Positions 7,903 through 14,715 of a stretch of DNA of 17,748 nucleotides are shown piece after piece. The notes under the pieces were generated by a model. That model saw only the letters and a program-made list of their open reading frames with translations. It made no database searches and was not told where the DNA came from. Made by a program: the position numbers and the translations under genes. Position 1 is the stretch's first letter, and every line of letters starts with the position of its first letter. Origin of the DNA: JBFMFE01 sp040752295 (lineage in GTDB: Bacteria; UBP15; UBA6099; JBFMBQ01); the NCBI GenBank assembly GCA_040752295.1, contig JBFMFE010000137.1, positions 1-17,748 on the forward strand. The letters run 5' to 3'.

Positions 7903-7930
7903 AATTGTGGGACAGGCTTCCAGCCTGTCA
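7903..7930 (+). repeat. dispersed GACAGGC hairpin repeat, copy A
   Basis: GACAGGCT (7911-7918) and AGCCTGTC (7922-7929) form a perfect 8-bp stem with a 3-nt loop, preceded by AATTGTGG. All 28 bases recur exactly, on the opposite strand, at 13078-13105. A third, diverged copy lies at 13129-13147. The two exact copies are about 5 kb apart, so the sequence is a dispersed, REP-like element rather than a local duplication. Confidence 0.85.
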
Positions 7931-8025
7931 TGTCTTTTTGCTTCTGAATTTTATATCAGACATTGGACATTTTAGATTCTTTTTTGCGGAATTGCCCCCG
8001 AACGCTGGGACGTTGCCAATATTTT

Positions 8026-8544
8026 TCAAACTTGTTCACAGACATCCTGTCCAACCCCGATCTCTCTCTTGTCTTGATACTTAGTTTGGATTAAGTTTTT
8101 ATATTCACCTAAATCAATATGCCATTCATGTTTTGACCTCTCGTGAAATTTATCAAACGCACTTTCTCGATGTTCCCTAAAAGTCTTTTCATTGCAATTG
8201 TTCGCTTTTATAAAATGTTCAACAGTTTTCTCATAATCCAACTTTCCCTCTAACGCCAAAATCCCAGCTTGGCCTATATGCTTAACACGATGACACACAT
8301 CACAAAGTGCTATGAAACTTTTCAATTTCTGATTGTGTTTTTCGTCATCATACTCCCATATTTCATGACAATTTAATTTGCTCTTGGCACCGCAAATACC
8401 ACATTTGTATCTGCAATTGGCATAAGTTGTTTTTCGTATTTTATCCCAATTTTTCTTAGTGATAGATTTCCTCAAATTTTTACCCCAAGATATAGAAGGA
8501 ACTAATTCGATCTTCAATTTAAGTTTTTTAGACTTTGGTTTCAT
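8026..8544 (-). CDS. HNH endonuclease family protein, AT-rich and probably acquired
   Basis: From the ATG at 8544, which has GGAG 7 nt upstream, this is a 172-residue protein. Zinc-binding and HNH elements are in order: Cys48-x2-Cys51 (CGICG), His60-Glu61 in CHEIWEYDD, then ALCDVCHRVKHIG with Cys81-x2-Cys84, His85 and His89. The C-terminal half (HERSKHEWHIDLGEY) matches a common stand-alone HNH family seen in phages and bacterial chromosomes, whose members nick or cut DNA. The N terminus is very basic. The gene is about one-third G+C, against roughly 60% on both sides, and rich in A/T-ending codons, so it was probably transferred recently. No restriction, methylase or prophage gene accompanies it. 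An in-frame start further upstream (8646) would add a G+C-rich leader with no homology and is rejected. Confidence 0.88.
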   Translation of the reverse strand: MKPKSKKLKLKIELVPSISWGKNLRKSITKKNWDKIRKTTYANCRYKCGICGAKSKLNCHEIWEYDDEKHNQKLKSFIALCDVCHRVKHIGQAGILALEGKLDYEKTVEHFIKANNCNEKTFREHRESAFDKFHERSKHEWHIDLGEYKNLIQTKYQDKREIGVGQDVCEQV

Positions 8545-8559
8545 GGCTCGTCTCCAATT

Positions 8560-8783
8560 GTTGTACCGAAATTTTATACCGTTTTCCAAATCATCCCGTT
8601 CCGGGCATCCACTTCGAAGCCGCCATCCCAAATCAGGAAATGGCAATCACGGAAAACATACGTGCCATCCGGAAAGGAAACTGCAGGGTCTCCGAGGTTG
8701 TTGATGGAACGGCCTCCGCCGCCGGTTACACCGTACTCGCGGGCTGCGCGCCCACAGGTGATGTTCTGGACTTGTTGAGATAA
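8560..8783. other. possible gene remnant between the HNH gene and lpxB
   Basis: Composition returns to G+C-rich here. On the plus strand a frame is open until the TAA at 8781-8783, ending GYTVLAGCAPTGDVLDLLR, 46 bp before lpxB. On the minus strand another frame with equally normal codon use ends in a stop near 8574 (VSFPDGTYVFRDCHF). I recognise neither. One reading is that a gene once upstream of lpxB lost its front when the HNH segment arrived; the alternative is plain spacer. Confidence 0.2.
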
Positions 8784-8796
8784 AATCAATGATAAT
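8767..8796 (+). promoter_or_regulatory. candidate promoter of the lpxB-msbA-kdsB operon
   Basis: TGGACT (8767-8772) and GATAAT (8791-8796) are 18 bp apart, giving four of six and five of six consensus matches. The start would be near 8803. A short perfect dyad, GGTCT-C-AGACC (8807-8817), lies just downstream in the leader and could be an operator. An overlapping TAAAAT at 8781 is an alternative -10. Confidence 0.3.
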
Positions 8797-8829
8797 AAGC
8801 GGCGGTGGTCTCAGACCGGGCGTGAGCAA

Positions 8830-10044
8830 ATGAAGATATTTCTCAGCGCCGGCGAGATATCGGGCGATGTACACGGCGCGGCACTCGTCGAGGCGGTGCG
8901 TTCCATCGAGCCGTCCGCGGAGTTCGCGGGCATCGGAGGGACGCGGATGCGGGCTGCCGGCGTCCGCCTGCTCCACGATTCGAGCGCCTGGGGAACGGTC
9001 GGCTTTTTCGAGGGACTGACGCGATTCCCGAAGCTCTTTCCCGTCCTGAGGGGGATGGGCGGGGTCCTGAAAGCCGAATCGCCCGATCTTTTCGTCCCGA
9101 TTGACTACCGGTTTTTCAACATGCGCGCGTGCCGGGCGGCGAAGGATTCGGGGATCCCGGTCGTCTATTATTTCGCCCCGGTCTCGTGGTTCGGAACCGG
9201 GACGCGGAAATTCGAGGAACTCGCCCGGTCAGTTGACCTCGCGCTCGTGTGTCTCCCCGTGTCGCTCGACGAGTACGAACGGGCGGGCGTGAACTACCTC
9301 TACGTCGGCCATCCCATGGTGGACCTCGTCTCTCCGACCATGAACCACGAGGAGGCTGCGCGGTTCTTCAACCTCGAAACCGGCAGACTCACGATAGGGC
9401 TGATGCCGGGCAGCAGGGAGCATGAGGTGCGCTCCCTGATGCCGGTCTTCCGCCGCGCGGTGGAGAACCTCTCGGGCAGGATACCCGGGCTTCAGTTCAT
9501 ACTGATGTCCGCGGGCGGCGCCCTGACGCCGCTCATACGAAAGACGCTCAGGGGCGCGCCCGTGTCCGTGTTCGAGTCGAACCGCTACGACTTCATGAAC
9601 GTGTCGGACCTGCTGATCCTGTGCTCGGGCACGGCGACGCACGAGGCGACGCTCCTGGGCAGACCGATGATCGTCGTTTACAGGCTTTCGAGGCTCACAG
9701 CCGCGCTTGTCCGCGCCACGGTCGAACTCCCGTTCGTGTCCCTTCCCAACATACTCGCCGGCGAGGCGGTCGTCCCCGAACTCCTCCAGGAAAAGTGCAC
9801 CCCCGCCGCCGTCGCCGCGGAGGCGTACCGCCTCCTCACCGATCCCGAGGCGCGGCATGAGACGAGGCGCCGGCTCGAAAGGGCGGGCGCCGAGCTTGGT
9901 GCGCCGGGGGTGATCCGCCGCGCGGCTGAAATCGTCGCCGCCGCCGCCGCGGGAAGATGGGGCGAGACGCAGGACGCCGTGATGAAAGCGCTCCGCGGGC
10001 GCCGCCCCGCCGCAAAACTTACACCGGGAGAGTTCATCGCGTGA
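8830..10044 (+). CDS. lpxB: lipid-A-disaccharide synthase
   Basis: LpxB joins UDP-2,3-diacylglucosamine and lipid X (2,3-diacylglucosamine-1-phosphate) to give the beta-1,6 lipid A disaccharide at the inner face of the cytoplasmic membrane. The 404-residue length is slightly above the usual 380-390. Family motifs seen are SAGEISGD (6-13), GIGGTRM, an Asp at 92 matching the essential Asp98 of E. coli LpxB, GHPMVD (160-165), LMPGSREHEV (191-200), SDLLILCSGTATHEATLLG (259-277) and SLPNILAGEAVVPELLQE (304-321). The stretch after Asp92 is unusual: family IDxPDFN is IDYRFFN here, and the conserved SPxVWAW loop is APVSWFGTGTRK. The C-terminal tail of about 25 residues is extra. The ATG has only a weak GAG-type ribosome binding site. 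It is first in an operon with msbA and kdsB. Confidence 0.93.
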   Translation: MKIFLSAGEISGDVHGAALVEAVRSIEPSAEFAGIGGTRMRAAGVRLLHDSSAWGTVGFFEGLTRFPKLFPVLRGMGGVLKAESPDLFVPIDYRFFNMRACRAAKDSGIPVVYYFAPVSWFGTGTRKFEELARSVDLALVCLPVSLDEYERAGVNYLYVGHPMVDLVSPTMNHEEAARFFNLETGRLTIGLMPGSREHEVRSLMPVFRRAVENLSGRIPGLQFILMSAGGALTPLIRKTLRGAPVSVFESNRYDFMNVSDLLILCSGTATHEATLLGRPMIVVYRLSRLTAALVRATVELPFVSLPNILAGEAVVPELLQEKCTPAAVAAEAYRLLTDPEARHETRRRLERAGAELGAPGVIRRAAEIVAAAAAGRWGETQDAVMKALRGRRPAAKLTPGEFIA

Positions 10045-11843
10045 GAACAGCGGAACGGAAAAAGACGCCGCGAAGACTGCTCGCGTACGTGAGACCCCAC
10101 TCGCGCCCGCTCGCGCTCGGGATAGCCTCGATGCTCGTGTGCGGTCTGCTCCTGTCGGCGGTGCCCCTGTTCATCAAGTACTGGATAGACGAAGGCATCG
10201 TGAAGAGAAACCTCTGGCTTCTGTCCGCGCTCAGCGTGAGCATCATACTCGTCTACGTCGTCCGCGGCGTTTTCATGTTCTGGGGCTCGTACCTTATCGC
10301 CTACGTGGGGCAGAAGATCGTGGAAGTGATGCGCAACGAGGTTTATAACAGGCTCCAGTGGCTGGACCTGCGCTTTTTCGAGAAGCGCCGCACCGGCGAA
10401 CTGATGTCGAGAGTGACGAACGACGTGGCGGGCGTCCAGCAGTTCGTGCGCGTGGTGGTGGACATGGTGAACGTCCCCATCGGGCTTATCACGCGGCTCG
10501 GAGTGCTGCTCTTCCTCAGCGCGAAGCTCACGCTGATAACGTTCGTGTGCCTGCCGTTCATAACGTTCCTGATCATCGCGGCGGGGCGCAGGATGAAGAA
10601 GGTCAGCGCCGGAATGCAGGGGAAGCTTGCCGACATCAGCACCGTGCTCCAGGAAAGCCTCTCCGCGATAAGGATCGTGAAATCGTTTTCGATGGAAGAC
10701 TACGAGATCGAGCGTTTCGAGAGGGAGAGCCGCGAGAGCTTTCTCGTGAGCATGAAGGGGGAGAGAATCCGCGCGCTCCTGGCGCCGGCGGTCGAGGTCC
10801 TCGGGGCGGCGGGGCTTGCGTTCGTTTTCTGGATCGGCGGACTGGACGTGATAGCAAAGACCCCGGACGCGATAACCGGGAAGGTGATCACGACCGGCGA
10901 CCTCTTCGCCTTTCTCATGGCGCTCCACCAGTTCTACGACCAGTTCAAGCGGCTGAACAACACGTACCTGACGATGCAGCATTCATCCGCGGCGGCGGAG
11001 AGGCTGTTTCAGGTGATGGACATGAGGTCCGAAATCCGCGAAAAGCCCGGCGCGGTCGAACTGCCGACCATACGCGGAAGGGTGGCGTTCCGGCACGTTG
11101 ATTTCGAATACGAGCAGGGCAAGCCGGTCCTCAGAGACGTCAACCTCGATTTCGACCCGGGGACGGTGATCGCCCTGGTGGGTCCCAGCGGAGCGGGGAA
11201 GACCACTTTCGTGAACCTGATACCGCGTTTCTACGACGTGACCGGCGGCGCCGTTCTTGTGGACGGGCAAGACGTCCGCGACGTGAAGATCGCCTCGCTC
11301 AGGGAACAGATGGGCATCGTCCCGCAGGAAACCATACTCTTCAGCGCGACGGTCGGGGAAAACGTCTCCTACGGACGCAGGGGCGCGCCGGCGGCGGAAA
11401 TCGAGTCAGCCGCCCGCGCGGCGAACGCACACGAGTTCATATCGGAACTGCCCGACCGGTACGACACAATGCTCGGCGAGCGCGGGGCGAACCTCTCCGG
11501 CGGTCAGCGTCAGCGGATCGCGATCGCCAGGGCGATCCTCAAGGATCCGCGCATCCTCATACTCGACGAGGCGACCTCGAACGTTGATTCGCTGTCGGAG
11601 ATTTACATTCAGGAGGCGCTGCAGAGGCTGATGAAAGGCAGGACGACGTTCGTGATCGCCCACCGCCTGTCCACGATTCAGAACGCCGACGTGATCGTCG
11701 TCCTGGACGAAGGGCGCGTCGTCGAGACCGGCAGGCACGGCGACCTTTACGAAAAAGGCGGAATGTACCGCAGACTGTACGATCTGACGCTCGCGCGCGA
11801 GGACGAGAACAGGAAAACGCGGGAAACGAGGGCGCCCGAATGA
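10041..11843 (+). CDS. msbA: MsbA-type lipid A flippase, ABC exporter half-transporter
   Basis: This 600-residue protein fuses a six-helix exporter transmembrane domain (about 15-310) to one ATPase domain (about 335-585). ATPase motifs are all intact: Walker A GPSGAGKTT (381), Q-loop in IVPQETILF, signature LSGGQRQR (485), Walker B ILILDEATS (Asp509, catalytic Glu510) and H-loop VIAHRLST. Such homodimeric exporters flip lipid A-core to the periplasmic leaflet. The specific assignment rests on its position between lpxB and kdsB, because exporters of this fold also move drugs and other lipids. I take the GTG at 10041 as the start: it overlaps the lpxB stop (GTGA) and has GGGAG upstream. An in-frame ATG at 9957 lies inside lpxB and is rejected. 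Confidence 0.88.
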   Translation: MRTAERKKTPRRLLAYVRPHSRPLALGIASMLVCGLLLSAVPLFIKYWIDEGIVKRNLWLLSALSVSIILVYVVRGVFMFWGSYLIAYVGQKIVEVMRNEVYNRLQWLDLRFFEKRRTGELMSRVTNDVAGVQQFVRVVVDMVNVPIGLITRLGVLLFLSAKLTLITFVCLPFITFLIIAAGRRMKKVSAGMQGKLADISTVLQESLSAIRIVKSFSMEDYEIERFERESRESFLVSMKGERIRALLAPAVEVLGAAGLAFVFWIGGLDVIAKTPDAITGKVITTGDLFAFLMALHQFYDQFKRLNNTYLTMQHSSAAAERLFQVMDMRSEIREKPGAVELPTIRGRVAFRHVDFEYEQGKPVLRDVNLDFDPGTVIALVGPSGAGKTTFVNLIPRFYDVTGGAVLVDGQDVRDVKIASLREQMGIVPQETILFSATVGENVSYGRRGAPAAEIESAARAANAHEFISELPDRYDTMLGERGANLSGGQRQRIAIARAILKDPRILILDEATSNVDSLSEIYIQEALQRLMKGRTTFVIAHRLSTIQNADVIVVLDEGRVVETGRHGDLYEKGGMYRRLYDLTLAREDENRKTRETRAPE

Positions 11844-12613
11844 AAAAGCGCGTCCGCGGCGGCGACGACCGCGCCGAAGACCCCAAAAAAAAAGCCGTCG
11901 GCATCATCCCGGCGAGATACGAGTCGAGCCGCTTTCCCGGAAAATCGCTCGCGATGATCGCGGGAAAACCGCTCATACGGCACGTCTATGAGCGTTCCAG
12001 CGCGGCGAAGACCCTCAGCGGGGTGCTCGTCGCCACCGACGACGAGCGCATCTTCCGCGCCGTCGAGGACTTCGGCGGAACCGTCGTGATGACCTCCCCC
12101 GACCACGCCACAGGCACCGACCGCCTCGCGGAGGCGGCGGCGGGCTGCGACGCATCGCTCATCGTCAACATCCAGGGCGACGAACCGCTCATCTCCCCGC
12201 GGATGATTGACCGGGCGGTCAGGGAGTTCAGGTCTATCGAGGGCTTCAGGTTCGGAAGCGCCATGACACCGATAAAAAACGAGGACGACCTCGAAAACCC
12301 GAACGTCGTCAAGGTCGTGGTGGACGGAAAAAGACGCGCCCTCTACTTCACGCGCCGCTGTATCCCCTATCGCCGAAACCAGGTCAGCGTCCCCACCTTC
12401 CAGCACATCGGCTTCTACGTGTACACCAAGAAGTTCCTCGCGGAGTTCTCGCGCATGCCCCCGACGCCGCTCGAACGCGCCGAAGGTCTCGAACAGCTCC
12501 GCGCCCTCGAAAACGGCATTCCCGTCCACATGATCGAGACCGACTACACCGGCGTCGGCGTTGACGTCCCCGAGGACATCCCACGCATCGAACGCCTGTT
12601 GCGGGAAAGTTGA
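11840..12613 (+). CDS. kdsB: 3-deoxy-manno-octulosonate cytidylyltransferase (CMP-Kdo synthetase)
   Basis: KdsB activates Kdo with CTP to CMP-Kdo, the donor for the inner core of lipopolysaccharide. The 257-residue protein shows the nucleotide-binding IIPARYESSRFPGKSL (22-37), LVATDDERI (63-71), MTSPDHATGTDRLAE (84-98), VNIQGDEPLI (109-118), YFTRRCIPY (169-177) and GFYVYTKKFL followed by PLERAEGLEQLRALENG. The family normally begins within a few residues of the IIPARY strand, so the first 18 residues (basic and acidic, including PKKK) are an extension. The ATG overlaps the msbA stop (ATGA) and GAGG lies 8 nt upstream. It is the last gene of the lpxB-msbA-kdsB operon. No Kdo transferase gene (waaA) is in the window. 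Confidence 0.95.
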   Translation: MKKRVRGGDDRAEDPKKKAVGIIPARYESSRFPGKSLAMIAGKPLIRHVYERSSAAKTLSGVLVATDDERIFRAVEDFGGTVVMTSPDHATGTDRLAEAAAGCDASLIVNIQGDEPLISPRMIDRAVREFRSIEGFRFGSAMTPIKNEDDLENPNVVKVVVDGKRRALYFTRRCIPYRRNQVSVPTFQHIGFYVYTKKFLAEFSRMPPTPLERAEGLEQLRALENGIPVHMIETDYTGVGVDVPEDIPRIERLLRES

Positions 12614-12630
12614 TTCCCACGCTGACCCCG

Positions 12631-12678
12631 TGCCCGTGTGCGTGCCCGAAAAGAAATAAAAGAACGCGCACACGGGCA
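12631..12678. terminator. long stem-loop after kdsB
   Basis: TGCCCGTGTGCG (12631-12642) pairs perfectly over 12 bp with CGCACACGGGCA (12667-12678) around a 24-nt, A-rich loop. It starts 17 bp after the kdsB stop and could serve as a terminator for that operon and, on the other strand, for the tRNA. No T-run follows on either strand, so it is not a classical intrinsic terminator and may instead protect an mRNA end. Confidence 0.35.
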
Positions 12679-12752
12679 GAGGCAAGTTGATTCGGAAATT
12701 CGACGTCGAAAAACGCGAAAGTACGGTTATGGGAAATGCCGGTTCTTTGCAC

Positions 12753-12826
12753 CGCGCCCGACAGGATTCGAACCTGTGACCTTCAGATCCGGAGTCTGAC
12801 GCTCTATCCAATTGAGCTACGGGCGC
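12753..12826 (-). tRNA. tRNA-Arg (anticodon CCG)
   Basis: A full cloverleaf of 74 nt can be drawn. The acceptor stem GCGCCCG/CGGGCGC has seven pairs and is followed by discriminator G. The D arm is GCTC...GAGC with TTGGAT in the loop. The anticodon stem TCAGA/TCTGA holds loop CTCCGGA, so the anticodon is CCG (at 12792-12790), which reads CGG. The T arm is ACAGG-TTCGAAT-CCTGT. The 3' CCA is not encoded; GTG follows the discriminator, so CCA must be added by tRNA nucleotidyltransferase. All stems pair perfectly. Confidence 0.96.
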
Positions 12827-12847
12827 CGCGACGGCTCGCTCACGATC

Positions 12848-12875
12848 ATTTTACACGGTCCCGGAAATATTTCCA
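12848..12875 (-). promoter_or_regulatory. candidate promoter of tRNA-Arg
   Basis: On the minus strand TGGAAA (12875-12870) and TAAAAT (12853-12848) are 16 bp apart, giving four of six and five of six matches. The start would be near 12841, about 15 nt before the tRNA. An AT-rich patch in otherwise G+C-rich DNA supports it. Confidence 0.35.
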
Positions 12876-12876
12876 C

Positions 12877-13008
12877 CCGGCTCGCCGCGGAGCGCGCAGC
12901 GGTTCGCCCCCGCGAAACAACGACCACGAAATCCAGCCCTTCGGAATGACGAGAAATCGCGCGGAGATGCGCGAAAACGAAAAACGCACTATAATGAAAG
13001 TCCGGCGG
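12877..13008. other. non-coding spacer between tRNA and inverted-repeat element
   Basis: No gene is seen here. The only notable sequence is a perfect TATAAT at 12990-12995 on the plus strand, 14 bp before the inverted-repeat element. It has no recognisable -35 at 17 bp. If active, it would transcribe through the element towards the membrane-protein gene at 13221 with a leader of about 220 nt. Confidence 0.4.
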
Positions 13009-13077
13009 CGTGCGCTTCCGGGAATTATTGAGGTTTGCATAAGTAATGGAAAGTCTCCTCTCTCTCAAATTGCCTGT

Positions 13078-13105
13078 TGACAGGCTGGAAGCCTGTCCCA
13101 CAATT
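13078..13105 (-). repeat. dispersed GACAGGC hairpin repeat, copy B
   Basis: This is an exact reverse-complement copy of the 28 bases at 7903-7930. The 8-bp stem is GACAGGCT (13079-13086) with AGCCTGTC (13090-13097), loop GGA. It lies inside the inverted-repeat element and faces copy C. Confidence 0.85.
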
Positions 13106-13124
13106 ACAAGAGAATCCTTTTTAA

Positions 13125-13147
13125 GTGGGACAGGCATCTTGCCTGTC
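13125..13147 (+). repeat. dispersed GACAGGC hairpin repeat, copy C
   Basis: GTGGGACAGGC matches copy A, but the stem-loop is GACAGGCA-TCT-TGCCTGTC. The change T to A in one arm is compensated in the other, so the 8-bp stem is kept. That compensation suggests that the fold itself is selected or copied. Copies B and C are in opposite orientation, about 20 bp apart. Confidence 0.75.
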
Positions 13148-13220
13148 GGAAAAAGATCACCTTTTTGTCCTTTATTTTTGCAAACCTCAATAAGCGCACG
13201 TTCGCGCGGGGAGCGGAGAA

Positions 13221-13847
13221 ATGCGGACGGAACATAGCGGAGAAGCCGGCGCGGCGGGCGAAGAGCAGGAACGCAACGGGGCGCCCCTCGCCGGCGACGA
13301 CCCACGGGCGACGCTTTTCCGCCTCTTAGCCTTCCTGTGCCAGATCGCGTACGCGTACGCCGCCGTCGGGGCGCTTCGGCCCCGAAAGAGGGAACTCAGA
13401 GCCGCCTTCGCCGCGGGTGTGAACACCGCGCTGTTCGATTTCTTCCTCGAATCGCTCGCTTACGGGAACGACCTCTGGTACTGCGGCGGCGGGATTCAGA
13501 AGATCAGGGTCGGCGGGCGGGAATTCGATTTCCTGCACGTTCCCATTGACATGGTCGCCGGTTTCGTTCTGACGGGCATGACGTTTTCACTTGCGTCGGA
13601 CGCGCCGCGCCTTCTGCGGCGGCGGAGCGTTCTTCTGCGCCCCCTCTTTCCGCCCGCGCTCGACGCGGCGTGGAAGAACTCCTTCGCGGTCGGCGCGGCG
13701 CTCACGGGCGCCGCGGGCGATTTCCTCTCGAAGAAATGGGGCGTCTGGCGGAACGCGCCGGAGTGGACTTTCCCCCTCTGCGCTTTCGCCGCCTGGCTGC
13801 CGCTTATCGCGCTTACACTTTTCACCTACGATTCCCTGAAAAAGTGA
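13221..13847 (+). CDS. membrane protein of unknown function
   Basis: This encodes 208 residues that I do not recognise. The first 30 are charged and Gly/Ala-rich, without a signal peptide. Hydrophobic segments lie at about 31-52, 62-80, 105-127, 150-168 and 183-202, suggesting four or five helices. A conspicuous polar stretch between the second and third contains YGNDLWYCGGGIQKI and EFDFLHVPID, with aromatic and acidic residues that could form a site near the membrane surface. The start is good: GGGGAG lies 7 nt before the ATG. The gene sits just after the inverted-repeat element and 76 bp before the phosphodiesterase gene on the same strand. Codon use matches that of its neighbours. Confidence 0.75.
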   Translation: MRTEHSGEAGAAGEEQERNGAPLAGDDPRATLFRLLAFLCQIAYAYAAVGALRPRKRELRAAFAAGVNTALFDFFLESLAYGNDLWYCGGGIQKIRVGGREFDFLHVPIDMVAGFVLTGMTFSLASDAPRLLRRRSVLLRPLFPPALDAAWKNSFAVGAALTGAAGDFLSKKWGVWRNAPEWTFPLCAFAAWLPLIALTLFTYDSLKK

Positions 13848-13868
13848 GCGCCGACGCGCGCGTGGACG

Positions 13869-13896
13869 TTCACAGGATGAATATCCGGATTATACA
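13869..13896 (+). promoter_or_regulatory. candidate promoter of the phosphodiesterase gene
   Basis: TTCACA (13869-13874, five of six matches) and TATACA (13891-13896, four of six) are 16 bp apart in a 76-bp gap. The start would be near 13903, leaving a 20-nt leader that contains the GGAGGG ribosome binding site. Confidence 0.4.
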
Positions 13897-13923
13897 GAAC
13901 GCCGTCCGGCGGGGGAGGGAACG

Positions 13924-14715
13924 GTGAAAACCGGCGTCATCGTGGTCACCGCGCTCGCGCTAGCCGCGTGGTCGTCTGCTTCGCGCGCCCAGGCGGGCGG
14001 AAGGGTCGTGAACTGCGCGCACCGCGGCGCCTCGGGCGCGGCGCCGGAAAACACGCTCGCAGCCTTCCGCGCCGCAGTGGACGCCGGCGCGGACATGTTC
14101 GAACTCGACGTCCGCCTCACCGGGGACGGACAGATGGTCGTCATCCACGACGACGCGCTCGACCGCACGACGGACGGCGCCGGGAAGGTCTCCGCGCTGA
14201 CGCTCGACGAGATAAAAAAGCTCGACGCGGGCGCATGGTTCGACGAAAAATTCCGCGGCGAGCGAGTCCCCACACTCAGGGAATCCCTCGAGTTCGCCAG
14301 GGGAAAAATCCGTGTCAACATCGAGATCAAGGAGGAAGGATTCGAGGAACAGGTGGTGAAGCTCGTCGAAGAACTGGACATGGTCGGCGGGGTATTCGTT
14401 TCCTCGTTCCACCACGACGTGATACGGAAGATAAAAGACCTGAACCGCGAAATCCTCACCGGCGCGCTCGTGAAGGTCGTGGACGCGGCGGCGCTCGACG
14501 CCCTCGTGGAAAAGTACCGCCCGGACGCGATCAACCCGCGGTACATCGCAGTCACCCCCGCCGTGGTGAAGGAGTGCCGCAGGCGGGGGCTGATGGTGTT
14601 CGTCTACACCGTGAACGAGCCTGAGATGATGAAGCGGCTCGTCCGGTTCGGCGTTGACGGCGTCATCACGAACTACCCCGAAAAACTCAAGGAGATAATC
14701 GCTCCCGATGAATAA
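13924..14715 (+). CDS. secreted glycerophosphodiester phosphodiesterase
   Basis: GDPD enzymes hydrolyse glycerophosphodiesters, such as phospholipid headgroup remnants, to glycerol-3-phosphate and an alcohol, using a metal ion. The 263-residue protein has the expected barrel motifs: HRGASG (His33, Arg34), PENT (Glu42), FELDVRLT (Glu60, Asp62), VIHDD (His75), NIEIK (Glu134, Lys136), VYTVNEPE and GVDGVITNYPEKL. An N-terminal signal (MKTGVIVVTALALAAWSSA, cleavage after RAQA near residue 24) sends it to the periplasm. The start is GTG, with GGAGGG just upstream. The last 8 bp overlap the start of the DUF1285-like gene, so the two are probably co-transcribed. It could supply glycerol phosphate by recycling membrane lipids, but its substrate is not shown by the sequence. 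Confidence 0.92.
   Translation: MKTGVIVVTALALAAWSSASRAQAGGRVVNCAHRGASGAAPENTLAAFRAAVDAGADMFELDVRLTGDGQMVVIHDDALDRTTDGAGKVSALTLDEIKKLDAGAWFDEKFRGERVPTLRESLEFARGKIRVNIEIKEEGFEEQVVKLVEELDMVGGVFVSSFHHDVIRKIKDLNREILTGALVKVVDAAALDALVEKYRPDAINPRYIAVTPAVVKECRRRGLMVFVYTVNEPEMMKRLVRFGVDGVITNYPEKLKEIIAPDE

Larger units (their letters stand above)
7561..8025. other. non-coding spacer with repeats, no gene seen
   Basis: About 465 bp between the SLH-gene promoter and the end of the HNH gene hold no convincing coding sequence. The short open frames here lack ribosome binding sites and resemble no family. The right half contains a 27-bp imperfect tandem repeat (7847-7900) and a GACAGGC hairpin (7903-7930). 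Composition changes from G+C-rich to AT-rich at about 7930, shortly before the end of the HNH gene. Confidence 0.6.
13009..13200. repeat. 192-bp inverted-repeat element, MITE-like
   Basis: The outer ends are the perfect inverted pair CGTGCGCTT (13009-13017) and AAGCGCACG (13192-13200). The inner pair TTATTGAGGTTTGCA (13025-13039) and TGCAAACCTCAATAA (13179-13193) is also perfect. The right arm is continuous over 22 bp; the left arm has the same sequence with about 9 extra bases (TTCCGGGAA) inserted. The interior is AT-richer than its surroundings, has no gene, and carries two GACAGGC hairpins facing each other. No clear target-site duplication is seen. It resembles a non-autonomous mobile element or a large structured intergenic repeat. 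Confidence 0.65.

Noticed and set aside
7903..7930. GACAGGC hairpin as the terminator of a flanking gene
   Set aside because: No gene on the plus strand ends just before it, and the same sequence recurs elsewhere in both orientations inside a repeat element.
7641..7931. 96-codon minus-strand frame in the spacer left of the HNH gene
   Set aside because: Its first third is translated hairpin and tandem repeat, and the rest is Arg-rich without homology.
8545..8646. Extension of the HNH protein to an upstream start at 8646
   Set aside because: The extra 34 residues have no family similarity and lie in G+C-rich DNA, whereas the ATG at 8544 has a good GGAG.
9678..10982. 434-codon open frame on the minus strand across lpxB and msbA
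   Set aside because: It spans the end of one well-supported gene and much of the next; its His/Arg/Glu-rich translation is typical of a shadow frame.
13009..13200. CRISPR-like array from the repeated GACAGGC units
   Set aside because: Only two units, in opposite orientation, with no regular spacers and no cas genes.
12817..13305. 162-codon minus-strand frame across the inverted-repeat element
   Set aside because: It is simply the translation of the repeat element and its flanks, with no ribosome binding site and no codon bias. Such frames appear wherever this repeat type occurs.
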